Assembly: GCA_039931615.1 (NCBI GenBank)
Contig: JBDTRR010000006.1
Span: 96,526-160,525 of the forward strand
From: JAHFUI01 sp039931615
Lineage (GTDB): Bacteria; Acidobacteriota; Vicinamibacteria; Vicinamibacterales; CAVVIG01
Direction of reading: 5' to 3'
Length of the DNA stretch: 64,000 nucleotides
The first letter of the stretch is position 1; each line of letters begins with the position of its first letter. Below the pieces are notes generated by a model. That model ran no database searches and had not been told where the DNA came from. It saw only the letters and a list, made by a program, of their open reading frames with translations. Made by a program: the position numbers and the translations under genes. Positions 8,946 to 18,000 of the stretch are shown here, in pieces.

Positions 8946-9629
8946 ATGGATCCCAGGAAGACCGCGCTCGTGCTCATCGAGTATCAGAACGATTTCACCT
9001 CCGAGGGCGGGACGCTCCACGACGGCGTGAAGGGCGTCATGGAAAGCAGCAACATGCTGCAGAACACCGTCGAGACGGTGGAAAAGGCGCGCCACGCCGG
9101 CTGCACGATTGTGTTCGCCCCGATCACCTTCAAGGCGGGATACAAGGAGCTCAGCGACGAGCCTTACGGCATTCTCAAGGGCGTGGTCGACAGCAACTCG
9201 TTCATCCAGGGCTCCTGGGGCGCGGCGATCGTCGACGTGCTCGCGCCGCAGCCGGGCGACATCGTCATCGAAGGCAAACGCGGGCTGTGCGGCTTCGCCT
9301 CCACGAATCTCGACTTCATTCTCCGCAGCCGCGGCATCGAGACGATGGCGCTCGGCGGGTTCCTCACCAACTGCTGCGTCGAGTCGACGATGCGGACGGG
9401 GTACGAGAAAGGCTACAAGGTCATCACGCTGAAGGACTGCACGGCGGCATTGAGCGACGAGGAGCAGAGACTGGCGACCGAGAAGAACTACCCGATGTTC
9501 TCGCGCCCGATGAACCACGATGAATTTCTGAGCGAGCTCGGCAGCCAGAAGAGACCGGACGCCGCCATGGCGGCCCGATCGTCGACGCCGGACGCGACGG
9601 CGTCCGGCGGGCCCTCGACGCCGAACTGA
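8946..9629 (+). CDS. Isochorismatase-like cysteine hydrolase
   Basis: 227 residues. The catalytic triad of the isochorismatase-like hydrolases is visible: D16 (LVLIEYQNDF), K111 (IEGKRGLCGF) and C144 (GGFLTNCCVESTM, next to the characteristic cis-peptide region). Members hydrolyse amides and related bonds (nicotinamide, ureidoacrylate, N-carbamoyl compounds); no residue here fixes the substrate. The last 30 or so residues are a disordered Ser/Thr/Pro/Ala tail. Cytoplasmic. A GGGAGG sequence precedes the ATG at good spacing. Probably co-transcribed with the flavin reductase upstream. Confidence 0.88.
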   Translation: MDPRKTALVLIEYQNDFTSEGGTLHDGVKGVMESSNMLQNTVETVEKARHAGCTIVFAPITFKAGYKELSDEPYGILKGVVDSNSFIQGSWGAAIVDVLAPQPGDIVIEGKRGLCGFASTNLDFILRSRGIETMALGGFLTNCCVESTMRTGYEKGYKVITLKDCTAALSDEEQRLATEKNYPMFSRPMNHDEFLSELGSQKRPDAAMAARSSTPDATASGGPSTPN

Positions 9630-9648
9630 CCGCGGTGCGACCGGTCAG
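9626..9648. terminator. Possible terminator hairpin between convergent genes
   Basis: CTGACCG (9626-9632) and CGGTCAG (9642-9648) form a perfect 7-bp stem that overlaps the stop codon of the cysteine hydrolase gene and faces the end of the amidohydrolase gene at 9682. No T tract is present, so the call rests on position and the inverted repeat alone. Confidence 0.3.
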
Positions 9649-9681
9649 CCGGCGCGCGTCTCCATCCGAGGCCGGCCGGCG

Positions 9682-10950
9682 TCACGGAAGACGATACAGC
9701 CTCACCGCGTTGTCACGCAGCACGAGCTTCACAATCTCGATGGCTCGCGCCTCGCTGGCCGTGCCCTCGCGCAACATCGCGGTCAAGGCCAGGCCGAGCG
9801 CAAGGCGGACCGTCTGCGAGGAGACATAGGTGCTCTCTTCCCAGCCGAGCCCGGCCTGTGGCGCGTATGGGTAGGCATCGGTTCCGAACAACACCTTCTC
9901 CGGCACGGCCTCGAGCCAACTGCGCAGGCTTTGTGCCACCTCTGACGCCGGCAGTAGGAGGCCCTGCACCGAGACGTCCACGTATGCGTTGGGCTTGGTC
10001 AGGAGCGGCGTGACGATCCCGGTATTCGGCCAACCGCCGTGGACCATGACGAAGTTGGTGTTCCGAAGCGACGGGTCGTTGAAGAGCGGTTCGAGGAGCC
10101 CGGGGTTGCCTCCGGCCATGTCGTAGTAGCCGCCTGCGCCCGCGCCGGTATGAATATGTACCGCCATGCCCAGGCGTCCGCACTCGAGGGCGATGTGGCG
10201 GAACAGGAAATCCTGGAGCACCCGGTAGTCTGCCGCGTTGGACGCCCCCGAGCGCCACGCCCGCTCCGCAGCGTCCTTCGACGGGCTGCCGACCGCGAGC
10301 GGCCGCAAGTACGCCATCTCGAACTTCTCGGCGAGCGCGCCCCCTTGCTGGTGCCGTTCGAGCGTGGCCGTGACGACACGGGCGAGATAGTCGTCGAGCG
10401 TGGTTGGGCGGGCGGTGATGCCGGACTGCGTGTAGAACTCGCCGAGCAGCCTGGCTTCGAGCGCGAAGAACGCCTTCCGATCCGGGTTGTCCGTGATGAC
10501 GTCGGTCGGGAACGGGTACATCAGCGCGTCTGCGTACGCCGCCCACAGAAATCGCTCCCTCGGGAGACCCGGTCCCATCGACACCCGGTTGGCGATCATC
10601 TTGTCGATGCCCGCCTTGTCGAGGATCGTCGCGGCATAGTTGTCGCCCCACGCCCTGGTGCTCGCCTCGCGATCGGTGCCGAACATCGCGCTCGCCGCCG
10701 CGGCGTACTCGGGGCGCCCCGGACGGAAGCGAACCATATCGGACGCGGCCTCGAGGTTCTCGACCGGCAAGGCGTCGTAGCCGTTGTCCGCCGGCTCGCC
10801 CGGCGGCGTGGGGCGCACCGGATGCGCATGGTTGTCGATCGCCTTGGTGTCGGCGATCGCCTTCGCAACCGCCGGCTCGACCGCCTCGGGCGTCGTCGCG
10901 CACGCGCTTGTCAGCAACAGCAGACCGAGCCAGGCGGCGTGAAATCTCAT
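9682..10950 (-). CDS. Lipoprotein amidohydrolase (amidohydrolase 2 / FluG-like TIM barrel)
   Basis: 422 residues. The ATG at 10950, preceded by GGTGGAG, gives MRFHAAWLGLLLLTSAC, a lipoprotein signal with lipobox LTSAC. The mature part has metal-ligand motifs of the amidohydrolase superfamily: DNHAHP early (H-x-H), HIHTGAGAGG and FVMVHGGWPNTG in the middle, and FGTDAYPYAP late (the Asp). This layout is closest to the barrel domain found in FluG-type proteins and other COG2159-like enzymes that hydrolyse or decarboxylate small carbonyl compounds. An envelope-anchored form is unusual, because most relatives are cytosolic. It is the last gene of the operon starting at 14898, 34 bases after the previous gene. 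The substrate is not predictable. Confidence 0.85.
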   Translation of the reverse strand: MRFHAAWLGLLLLTSACATTPEAVEPAVAKAIADTKAIDNHAHPVRPTPPGEPADNGYDALPVENLEAASDMVRFRPGRPEYAAAASAMFGTDREASTRAWGDNYAATILDKAGIDKMIANRVSMGPGLPRERFLWAAYADALMYPFPTDVITDNPDRKAFFALEARLLGEFYTQSGITARPTTLDDYLARVVTATLERHQQGGALAEKFEMAYLRPLAVGSPSKDAAERAWRSGASNAADYRVLQDFLFRHIALECGRLGMAVHIHTGAGAGGYYDMAGGNPGLLEPLFNDPSLRNTNFVMVHGGWPNTGIVTPLLTKPNAYVDVSVQGLLLPASEVAQSLRSWLEAVPEKVLFGTDAYPYAPQAGLGWEESTYVSSQTVRLALGLALTAMLREGTASEARAIEIVKLVLRDNAVRLYRLP

Positions 10951-10984
10951 CGTCGCCAGCTCCACCAATCCGGCACCGTTGACG

Positions 10985-11866
10985 TCATCGCAGCGGTGGC
11001 GCGGTCTGGCAGGGAGTCGGCTTGAACGCAGCGTCGTTGGCTTCGAGCCGGAAGTCCGTGCTGGTGTAGAACGGTTCGCGCAAGTATCGCGGATCCTCGA
11101 CGATCGTCACGACGTGCAGCCACTGGTCGCCGTTGGGATGCGGTGGCAAGCGGTGGAAGTATTCAGTGATCGTCGCGCTCTCGCTGTAAGGCACGCCATT
11201 CTTCCGCAGGTACGCCTCCCGGAACTGCGTCGTGACCACTTTCAACGACCCGCCGCCGTTGATCTGCGCGATGCCGCGCGGCGGCGGTCCGCCGCGCAGG
11301 CCCTGGCCACCGCCCCCGGGCACGCCGCGATCCAGCAGGCCGCCGCCGGCGACGCGCGGGTCGTTCGCAGGCCCTCGCCCCACCCCGGGGCCCTCCCACT
11401 GAGCGCTCGAAAACCCCTGCCACGTCCGATCGGCCGGCGGCACGGCCGTCCGGTCGAAGTGCAGCAGACGCGTCTGCGTCCCGGCATCGAACTCGAGCTG
11501 CAAGGCGTTGTCGTCCGGCCACGTGATGCGCAGACGACCGGGCTGCCGCATGATCCCGCCGATCCCGAAGGCCTTGCATTGGTTGCCTGCCGCGGCGTCC
11601 GCAGCCGCGTCCCACTGCATCGCGGCCTGGCGGCCCGCGTCGTTGACCGGCACACTCGAGGTATCGCCTTTCGGCGCCGTGACCATCCGCCAGCGCCAGT
11701 CTTCCGTCACGATCGACACCCACGTGCCGGCCAGATCGAACGGGGCGATCTGCCGAGCGGGCCGGGGCGCCGCCGGCGGCGCACCGCCTCGTTGCGCGGC
11801 GACACCGGTGCACAGGAACACGGCCAGCACCCCGGCGGCGCCACGGGCTGTAAAGGCACACTTCAT
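10985..11866 (-). CDS. Exported protein of the DLxGxW repeat-type family (unknown function)
   Basis: 293 residues with a Sec signal (MKCAFTARGAAGVLAVFLCTGVAAQ). The mature protein begins with a Pro/Arg linker, then FDLAGTWVSIVTEDWRWRM. It shares several blocks with the N-terminal half of the next gene upstream: a G-x-W opening, PVNDAGR, a lone conserved Cys (NQCKAFG), KVVTTQFREAYLRKNGVP and EDPRYLREPFYTSTDF. A Gly/Arg/Pro-rich loop of about 60 residues interrupts the domain. Probably a beta-rich periplasmic domain; no enzyme motif is seen. The start ATG overlaps the upstream stop by 4 bases (ATGA), so translation is coupled. I do not recognise a named family. Confidence 0.8.
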   Translation of the reverse strand: MKCAFTARGAAGVLAVFLCTGVAAQRGGAPPAAPRPARQIAPFDLAGTWVSIVTEDWRWRMVTAPKGDTSSVPVNDAGRQAAMQWDAAADAAAGNQCKAFGIGGIMRQPGRLRITWPDDNALQLEFDAGTQTRLLHFDRTAVPPADRTWQGFSSAQWEGPGVGRGPANDPRVAGGGLLDRGVPGGGGQGLRGGPPPRGIAQINGGGSLKVVTTQFREAYLRKNGVPYSESATITEYFHRLPPHPNGDQWLHVVTIVEDPRYLREPFYTSTDFRLEANDAAFKPTPCQTAPPLR

Positions 11867-13602
11867 GGCTTGCTTAAATCCTGATACACAGCTTCGATGA
11901 ACATCCTGGTCGTCCAGGGACCGGTCTCGGCACCGTAGCGGCCATCGTAATCGAGCGTCGGACGCGCGGCCAGTACCTCGGCCAACGACTTCTTCTTGGC
12001 GATGAGGGCCTTGATGCGATCACGGATGATCGTCACCATGTCACGGTACATCGCGACATCGTGCTCATCGCTGATCCGCCCGCGGCCGGGGACCACGTAG
12101 GTGCCCCCCTCCTCGAACTTCTTGCTTGGAATCGCGAGCTGCAAGATCCGATTCAGCGCATCGATCGTCCCTTGTATGCTCCCGCCGTTGGCCCGATCGA
12201 TCATCGGATAGCTGACGGTCGAATACGCTTCGCCGGCGACAATCACGTCCGAGCGCCGGAACATCACCAGCGTGTCCGTATCGGTGACTGCCGCCTGATG
12301 ATAGAACACGACCGGTTCGCCGTTGAACGGGAAGTCGCGCGTCTCCTCGAAGTAGGTGTTGAACGGCCGGGCCGAGTCGGGCACCTTGGCCTGCGCCATG
12401 CGCGCCGCGGCGTTCTCATGCGCGACGATCGCGGCGGAATTGCCGTTGACCGTGCGGCCGGCACTCGAGAAGGCGGCGTTGCCGGCGGTATGGTCCGGCC
12501 GGAACGACGTGTTGACGATCCAGCGGATTTCCTTCTCCTTCGCCAGGTCCTTGATCACGGCCAGCGCCTGGTCGGTTGCCGTGGCGCCGGTGTCGACGAC
12601 AATGACGCCGTCTTCGCCGACCTGGACAGCGATGTTCGTGCCGGCACCAACCACGAGATAGACGTTGCCTTGCACGTGCACGGCCCGCACGTCGCCCGGT
12701 TGCAGATGCGACTCCTGCTGCTCAGACTTGAAGCCGCCGTTCTTCGCGGCCACGAACGGGAGCGGAGGCGCGCCTGGCGTCCACCCTGGCAGCAAGGTCT
12801 CGGCGCCGCCGCGTACCCCTTCCTGCGGCATCGCATGCTTCGCCGCGAACTCCCGCAGGAACGGGTTTTCCCCGGGCAGGAAATGAGGCACCACGGTTCT
12901 GTCCCGCGCGACTTCCGTGACGTATTCGCAGTTGTAGAGCCAGTTCTGGTTGCCGCGCTCCATCAAGACGAATTCCTGGCTCCGGATGTAGGGCTCGCTC
13001 AGATACACCGGATCGGTGGCGATCGTCACCTGCGACAACAGCGTCCCATGCCGCATCCAGTGCTCGACGACGGTCGTGCGGTCGCTCTCGGGTACGCCGG
13101 TGCGCCGGAAGAAGCCGGCCTTGATGTGCGTGGTCGTGATCGTCAGAACGTCACCGTTCCAGTCGCCGGTCGAAAACCCGATGAACGTGTGCGGCGCATA
13201 ATCAGGCGGGTGGGGCCGGCCATCCATCCAGATGGTGCGGTGCAGCTGGAACGTACCCAGATACATATGGATGGCCAGAAGCTCCTGCGTGTCGGGGTTG
13301 CGCTCCTCCGAGATGCGGAACTGATTCGGCCCGATGAAGATATAGGGGAGGGTGTAGGGCGCGCACTGGTGCTCGAGCACCGAGTACCAGTCCGCGCTCC
13401 AGCTGTCGGCGAAGAAGCGGCCCGCCTCGTTCAGCGGGATGCCGCTGAAGTCGCCGGGCTCCTGCCCGGGCACGCGATCCGGTTGATCTTCGTGATAGCG
13501 GCCCGCCCACTCCCCGACGAAGCTGACCTGCGCGAACACAGGCGACGCCGCCGCGACGACGATGGCCGCGACAACGAGGCCGACAAACGGCGTTCTGACC
13601 AC
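11863..13602 (-). CDS. Exported fusion: DLxGxW-type domain + degenerate metallo-beta-lactamase fold
   Basis: 579 residues from a GTG at 13602 (AGCGAGG just upstream). Signal peptide residues 1-25 (ends VFAQ). Residues about 26-240 resemble the neighbouring DLxGxW-type proteins (VGEW, PLNEAGR, LEHQC, LTITTTHIKAGFFRRTGVP, DPVYLSEPY). Residues about 300-579 have the metallo-beta-lactamase fold pattern (VYLVVGAGTNIAVQVGEDG, then VIVVDTGATATDQAL). The metal-binding signature is lost: T365-S-F-R-P-D-H371 replaces T-H-x-H-x-D-H, AVTDTDT replaces the usual AHTDGD, and PGRGR replaces PGHGR. The fold is probably intact without its usual zinc site, so a pseudoenzyme or altered site is likely. The operon is continuous: 10 bases to the gene before and a 4-base overlap with the next. 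Confidence 0.85.
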   Translation of the reverse strand: MVRTPFVGLVVAAIVVAAASPVFAQVSFVGEWAGRYHEDQPDRVPGQEPGDFSGIPLNEAGRFFADSWSADWYSVLEHQCAPYTLPYIFIGPNQFRISEERNPDTQELLAIHMYLGTFQLHRTIWMDGRPHPPDYAPHTFIGFSTGDWNGDVLTITTTHIKAGFFRRTGVPESDRTTVVEHWMRHGTLLSQVTIATDPVYLSEPYIRSQEFVLMERGNQNWLYNCEYVTEVARDRTVVPHFLPGENPFLREFAAKHAMPQEGVRGGAETLLPGWTPGAPPLPFVAAKNGGFKSEQQESHLQPGDVRAVHVQGNVYLVVGAGTNIAVQVGEDGVIVVDTGATATDQALAVIKDLAKEKEIRWIVNTSFRPDHTAGNAAFSSAGRTVNGNSAAIVAHENAAARMAQAKVPDSARPFNTYFEETRDFPFNGEPVVFYHQAAVTDTDTLVMFRRSDVIVAGEAYSTVSYPMIDRANGGSIQGTIDALNRILQLAIPSKKFEEGGTYVVPGRGRISDEHDVAMYRDMVTIIRDRIKALIAKKKSLAEVLAARPTLDYDGRYGAETGPWTTRMFIEAVYQDLSKP

Positions 13603-13612
13603 CAGTGCCTCG

Positions 13613-14458
13613 CTACTTGACTTGGGTTTTCGATGTGGTGCTCTGCAGATGCTCGTTGAGATCCGGCAGGCACTCCACTTCCTGGATATCCACATCGTCG
13701 ACACGGTTGAAGCGCTTCGTGCTGTTCCAGTTGCCAACCCAGTGCTCGGGATCGCGCATCGTGTACGCGATTTCGAGCTGGCGCCCGCCGTTCACCATGC
13801 GCACGCGCTCCACGATGTGCAGCGCTTCACCCGCCGGAATGCCGAGGCCGCCCTGATCCATCCAATGATGATCGCCCCGGAAGTGCTGCGTTTCGATGAC
13901 CAGCGTCTCGCCTTCCCATCGGCCGATCGATTCCCCGTTGAACGTCCTGACGACGATGTCCGGGTCGGTGTGAGGGCGGCCGTCGAGGTAGACGATCCGC
14001 GTGCTGTTCATGAATCCGCTGACCATGTAGATCGCCGTCGGGAGCTGGATCATCGCGATCGGCCAATACCGGGTCATGATCAGCGGCAGGCCGGCCGGCC
14101 AGCACTGGCCGATATCGTCGCGGTACACCTTGCCCTCGGCCATCGCCTTGCGCGAGGCGTCGAGATGAACCTGGGCCGCTGGCGTGAAGGCCGGGTACGG
14201 CGCGCCGAACCGCCAGGCCTCGGAATTGCCCGTCGTATCGATGAACCAGTTGCCGGTGAGATCGAACGGTGGCTTCGGACGAGGTTTGGCAAGATTGGAC
14301 GGCGCCAGCGCGCTGAGCGGCGCGTCGGGTGGCGCGGCTTGATTGCCATTGGCCGCGGCCGGTGTCTGCGCGGACGCTGGCACGCCGAGCGCGTATGCGG
14401 CCAGGCAGGCGATGACCACGGCGATCCTTCCATTCGTTGATTTGCCCAAGGCGCTCAC
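13613..14458 (-). CDS. Exported DLxGxW-type protein (unknown function)
   Basis: 281 residues from a GTG at 14458, chosen because it overlaps the upstream TGA (GTGA) and gives a clean signal peptide (MSALGKSTNGRIAVVIAC, cleavage near ASAQ). The mature part reads FDLTGNWFIDTTGN, then a conserved GQCWPAGLP cysteine, IVYLDGRPH, GRWEGETLVIETQHF and EALHIVERVRMV. The GxWEGxTLVxET block recurs in the gene at 54775-55788, next to the second DUF6152 gene. No catalytic motif is evident; a beta-sandwich or lipocalin-like fold is my guess. The protein is expected in the periplasm, together with the other products of this operon. Confidence 0.8.
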   Translation of the reverse strand: MSALGKSTNGRIAVVIACLAAYALGVPASAQTPAAANGNQAAPPDAPLSALAPSNLAKPRPKPPFDLTGNWFIDTTGNSEAWRFGAPYPAFTPAAQVHLDASRKAMAEGKVYRDDIGQCWPAGLPLIMTRYWPIAMIQLPTAIYMVSGFMNSTRIVYLDGRPHTDPDIVVRTFNGESIGRWEGETLVIETQHFRGDHHWMDQGGLGIPAGEALHIVERVRMVNGGRQLEIAYTMRDPEHWVGNWNSTKRFNRVDDVDIQEVECLPDLNEHLQSTTSKTQVK

Positions 14459-14898
14459 TCCCGGCCGCGTGTGTTGACGCCACCCAGGCGCGCAGGGCGC
14501 TCCGTCAGGGTGCGGCCCTCGGCGAGCGTCAGGGACACGAAGATCGCCGCCGGCTCTCCGCTCCGCACGGGATTGCCGACCACGGTGACCTTGTCGCCGG
14601 GCCTGATGGTGTTCGATTTCCAGCCGGCCCGCACCAGATAGGTCGGACTGGTCAGCTCGATCCCCCAGAGCACTTCTTCGCCTTTGTCGTTGGGGACGAG
14701 CACTTCGATCCAGGTGTGCGGATTCTGCCAGCGGAATTCCTTGACCGTTCCGATCAGGGTCACCTGTTTGGTGCGATCGAAGGCCGCCGGCGAATGGTGC
14801 GCCACGACCGGCATCGTCAACGCCCAGGCCAACGCCACGCCAATCAGCCAGGGGCCGGCAGAACTCCTGACGAGATACCCCACCCGCCGCCTTCTCAT
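14455..14898 (-). CDS. DUF6152 family exported protein
   Basis: 147 residues. An N-terminal signal/anchor (about residues 10-33) ends at VVAHHSPAAFD, a His-His pair at the expected mature N terminus. The small beta-barrel core carries the family pattern VTLIGTVKEFRWQNPHTWIEV and GDKVTVVGNPVRSGEPAA, reminiscent of OB-like domains. GGAAGGA lies 7 bases before the ATG. It is the first gene of the operon running to 9682 and is divergent from the receptor at 15085. The function is unknown; the conserved HH and NPHTW segments suggest possible metal binding. Confidence 0.85.
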   Translation of the reverse strand: MRRRRVGYLVRSSAGPWLIGVALAWALTMPVVAHHSPAAFDRTKQVTLIGTVKEFRWQNPHTWIEVLVPNDKGEEVLWGIELTSPTYLVRAGWKSNTIRPGDKVTVVGNPVRSGEPAAIFVSLTLAEGRTLTERPARLGGVNTRGRE

Positions 14899-15055
14899 GG
14901 GCCGTCCTTCCGTGGAATCCGCAGTCCGCCCGGGGAAACTGGCCGATTATGGCGTGGCGCCTCGCCAGCATTCAAGTGGAGGCCCGTCCCTTGCCGCTCT
15001 GATTCCCCTTGACCGGGGCGTTGGCCGTGTCTATTCTGCCACTCTGCCATTAAAA

Positions 15056-15072
15056 TTGAGACTTGCTCTCAA
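15056..15072. promoter_or_regulatory. Candidate operator upstream of a TonB-dependent receptor
   Basis: TTGAGA (15056-15061), CTTGC, TCTCAA (15067-15072) is a perfect 6-bp inverted repeat within an AT-rich pocket, and most of two further flanking bases per arm also match. It ends 12 bases before the receptor's ATG and overlaps the place where a ribosome binding site would lie; no Shine-Dalgarno sequence is seen there. It could be a repressor site or an RNA hairpin acting on translation. It lies in the 186-base divergent region shared with the DUF6152 operon. Confidence 0.35.
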
Positions 15073-15084
15073 AATTCCGGTTCT

Positions 15085-18000
15085 ATGATTCATACGTCCC
15101 TGTCGAACACCGCGCCAGCTTCCTCATCGACGCCGCCAGCCGGCAGCGCGCGCCCGTGGATGATGCCGCTCCTGGTCGTTGGCCTGGTCCTGCTCGGCGC
15201 CGGGACCGGGTCCGCCCAGTACAACACGGCCGAGATCTCGGGCGTGGTCAGGGATGAGCTGGGTGGGGTGTTGGCCGGTGTCAATGTCGCGGCGACCAAC
15301 GCCGCGACGGGTCTGAAGATCGAACGGGTCTCGGATGGCGGCGGCCGGTTCTTCCTCGCCGCCCTGCCGGTCGGTGAATATACCCTGACGGTGCAGCACG
15401 CCGGCTTCAAGCCCTTCACCGAGAAGGGCCTGCTGATTCAGGTCGGTCAGAAGATTGACCTGCCGGTGACGCTGCAGATCGGGTCACTCACCGACACCAT
15501 CACGGTCGTTGTCGGGGCGCGATTGCTGCGCACCGCCAACGCCGAGATCGCGGAGGTGATCGACAACCGCCAGATCCAACAACTGCCGCTCAATGGCCGT
15601 CAGTTCATCCAGCTGGCGCAGCTGACCGACGGCGTCACCATACCTCCCGGCGGGACCCGGGGCGCTGCGCTCGGCCAGGTCGGCCCATTGCCCAACGTCT
15701 ACGGTCAGCGCGGCGGTCACAACATCTACCTGATCGACGGCGTGAAGGTGACCGACGAGCTGTTCAACAACCTCGTGATCAACCCCTCGGTCGATGCGAT
15801 TCAGGAATTCAAGATTCAAAAGACGATGTATCCGGCCGAATTTGGCGGCAAGGCGTCGGCGCTGATCAACGTCGTCAGCCGATCGGGCGGCAACGGGTTC
15901 CACGGCAGCGGGTTGGGATTTGTTCGGAACCAGGCATTCGACAGCCGCAACTATTTCGCCGATCCCACCCAGCCGAACCCACCCTTGCGTCAGCACCAGT
16001 TCGGCATCAACGTCGGCGGCCCGGTGCGGCGCGACCGGACGTTCTTCTTCGTCAGCTACGAGGGGCAGCGGATCCGCAAGGCACAAACGCAGGTCTTTTC
16101 GGTGCCGACGGCGGCACTGCGAGCCGGGGACTTCTCGGGTGCGGCGCCGCTCTGCGATCCATCGACGCGAACCACCACCGGCACCTGCACCCCGTTTACC
16201 GGCAATCAGATCCCGTCGAACCGTATGAGCCCGGTGGCCTCGGCGCTCCTGGCCCGCGTGCCGCTGCCGACGAGCGCCGGTCTGGTCCAGAACCTGCTGG
16301 GCGTGGAAGATCAGGTGAACCCGATGAACCAGTTCAGCCTGAAGATCGACCAGCGCATCGGCACCGGCGAGACCCTGTTCGGCCGGTTCACCGCGCTTCG
16401 CGTCGACGACACCCAGCCGTTCGGCACCAGCTCTCTCAATGAAGCCCTCGTCCCTGGTTTCGGGCGGACGGTCACCACCAGGAGCGAGAACGTCGGCCTC
16501 GGTTACACGCGCCCATTCGGGACGCGGTGGCTCAACGAGGTCCGCTTCGGCTACCTCGCGGCGCGCGGCGGTCAGGTCAGTCCCAACCAGGGTGTCGACT
16601 TCGGTGCGGCCGCGGGCCTGCAGGGCGTGACCCAGGACGAGCGCGACATGGGTTACCCGCAGGTGTCCTTCGGCGGCCTGTTCAGCGCCATCGGCGACCC
16701 GACCTCGTTCGTCTCGCGCAACAACCGCAGTTATGAGCTCTATGACAACGTCATGCTCGATCGCGGGAACCACCACCTGAAGTTCGGCGGTTATCTTTTC
16801 CACCTGCGTTTCAACCCGGTCAACCCGACCAATGCGCGGGGCAATTTCACCTTTACCGGTCAGTGGTCGGGCAATGCCTTTGCCGACTTCCTGCTCGGGT
16901 ATCCGAGCTCGTCGCAGGTCGGCATCGGCCGCGCCGATGAGCATGGACGGAGCACGTGGCTCCACGTCTACGGGCAGGACGACTGGAAGGTCCGATCGAA
17001 TCTCACGGTGAACTACGGACTGCGGTACGAGATCAACAGCGAGATGACGGACGTCGACAACCGGCTGTCCGCGGTCGACCTGCCCAACCGGCGGTTCGTG
17101 ATCGCGAGCGACGACAACGGCACCCTGTCGCCGGACGCCTCGCCGCTGCTATCGCGGATTCCCATCCCCTACACCACGTCGAAGGATGCCGGATGGCAAC
17201 GCGGCCTGCTCCGCCCCAGCTACCGCCGCCTCGCTCCCCGCCTGGGTGTCGTCTGGTCGCCGGGCGGCTCCGGGAAGACGGTCATCAATGCCGGCTTCGG
17301 TGTCTTCCTGAATCAGTGGGCCTACAGTGTGCAACAGGCGCTCGCCTCGACGCTCCCGTTCTTCTTTGCCAAGACGGTCACCGCTGCGGCCGACGCCCTC
17401 CAGCCGACGCTGAACACCTCGACGGTGCTACTGGCGCCGTCAAACGGGACCGTCGGCGGCAGCACGATGGACTGGGACTTCCGCACCGAGTACGCGAAGA
17501 ACTACTCGGTCTCCGTTCAGCGTGAGGTCACCCCCACCACGATGCTGGAGGTCAGCTTCCTCCGCTCGGCCATCGTCGGCGCCGACAGTTCGACCGTTCG
17601 CAATGTACCGGAGCCGGGTCCCGGCGCGATCGGCCCGCGCCGGCCGGTTCCGCAGCTGGCCAACATCACGGCGATCCGCTGGGATGGCTACTCTATTTTC
17701 AACGGCGTGACCGTCCGGGCGCAGCAGCGCCTGTCGCGCGGCCTCGCGATGACCGCGTTCTACACGCTGTCCAAGGCGATCGACGACGCCTCGGATCCCG
17801 GCGGCACCGCGTTCGAAGCCAACCTGCCCCAGGACGTGCACAACATGGCGGCGGAGGAAGCCCCGGCCAGCTTCGACCACCGCCACCGCGTCGTCGGCAG
17901 CCTCACCTACGCGCTGCCGGCCGTCCGCGGCCGCGGCGTCGCGTCGGCGCTCCTCTCCGACTGGCAGGTGAACGGCATCCTGCTGCTGGAATCGGGGGCG

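Noticed and set aside
12061..13620. A 519-codon plus-strand frame opposite the MBL fusion gene
   Set aside because: Antisense composition; the minus-strand gene has a signal peptide and coupled neighbours.
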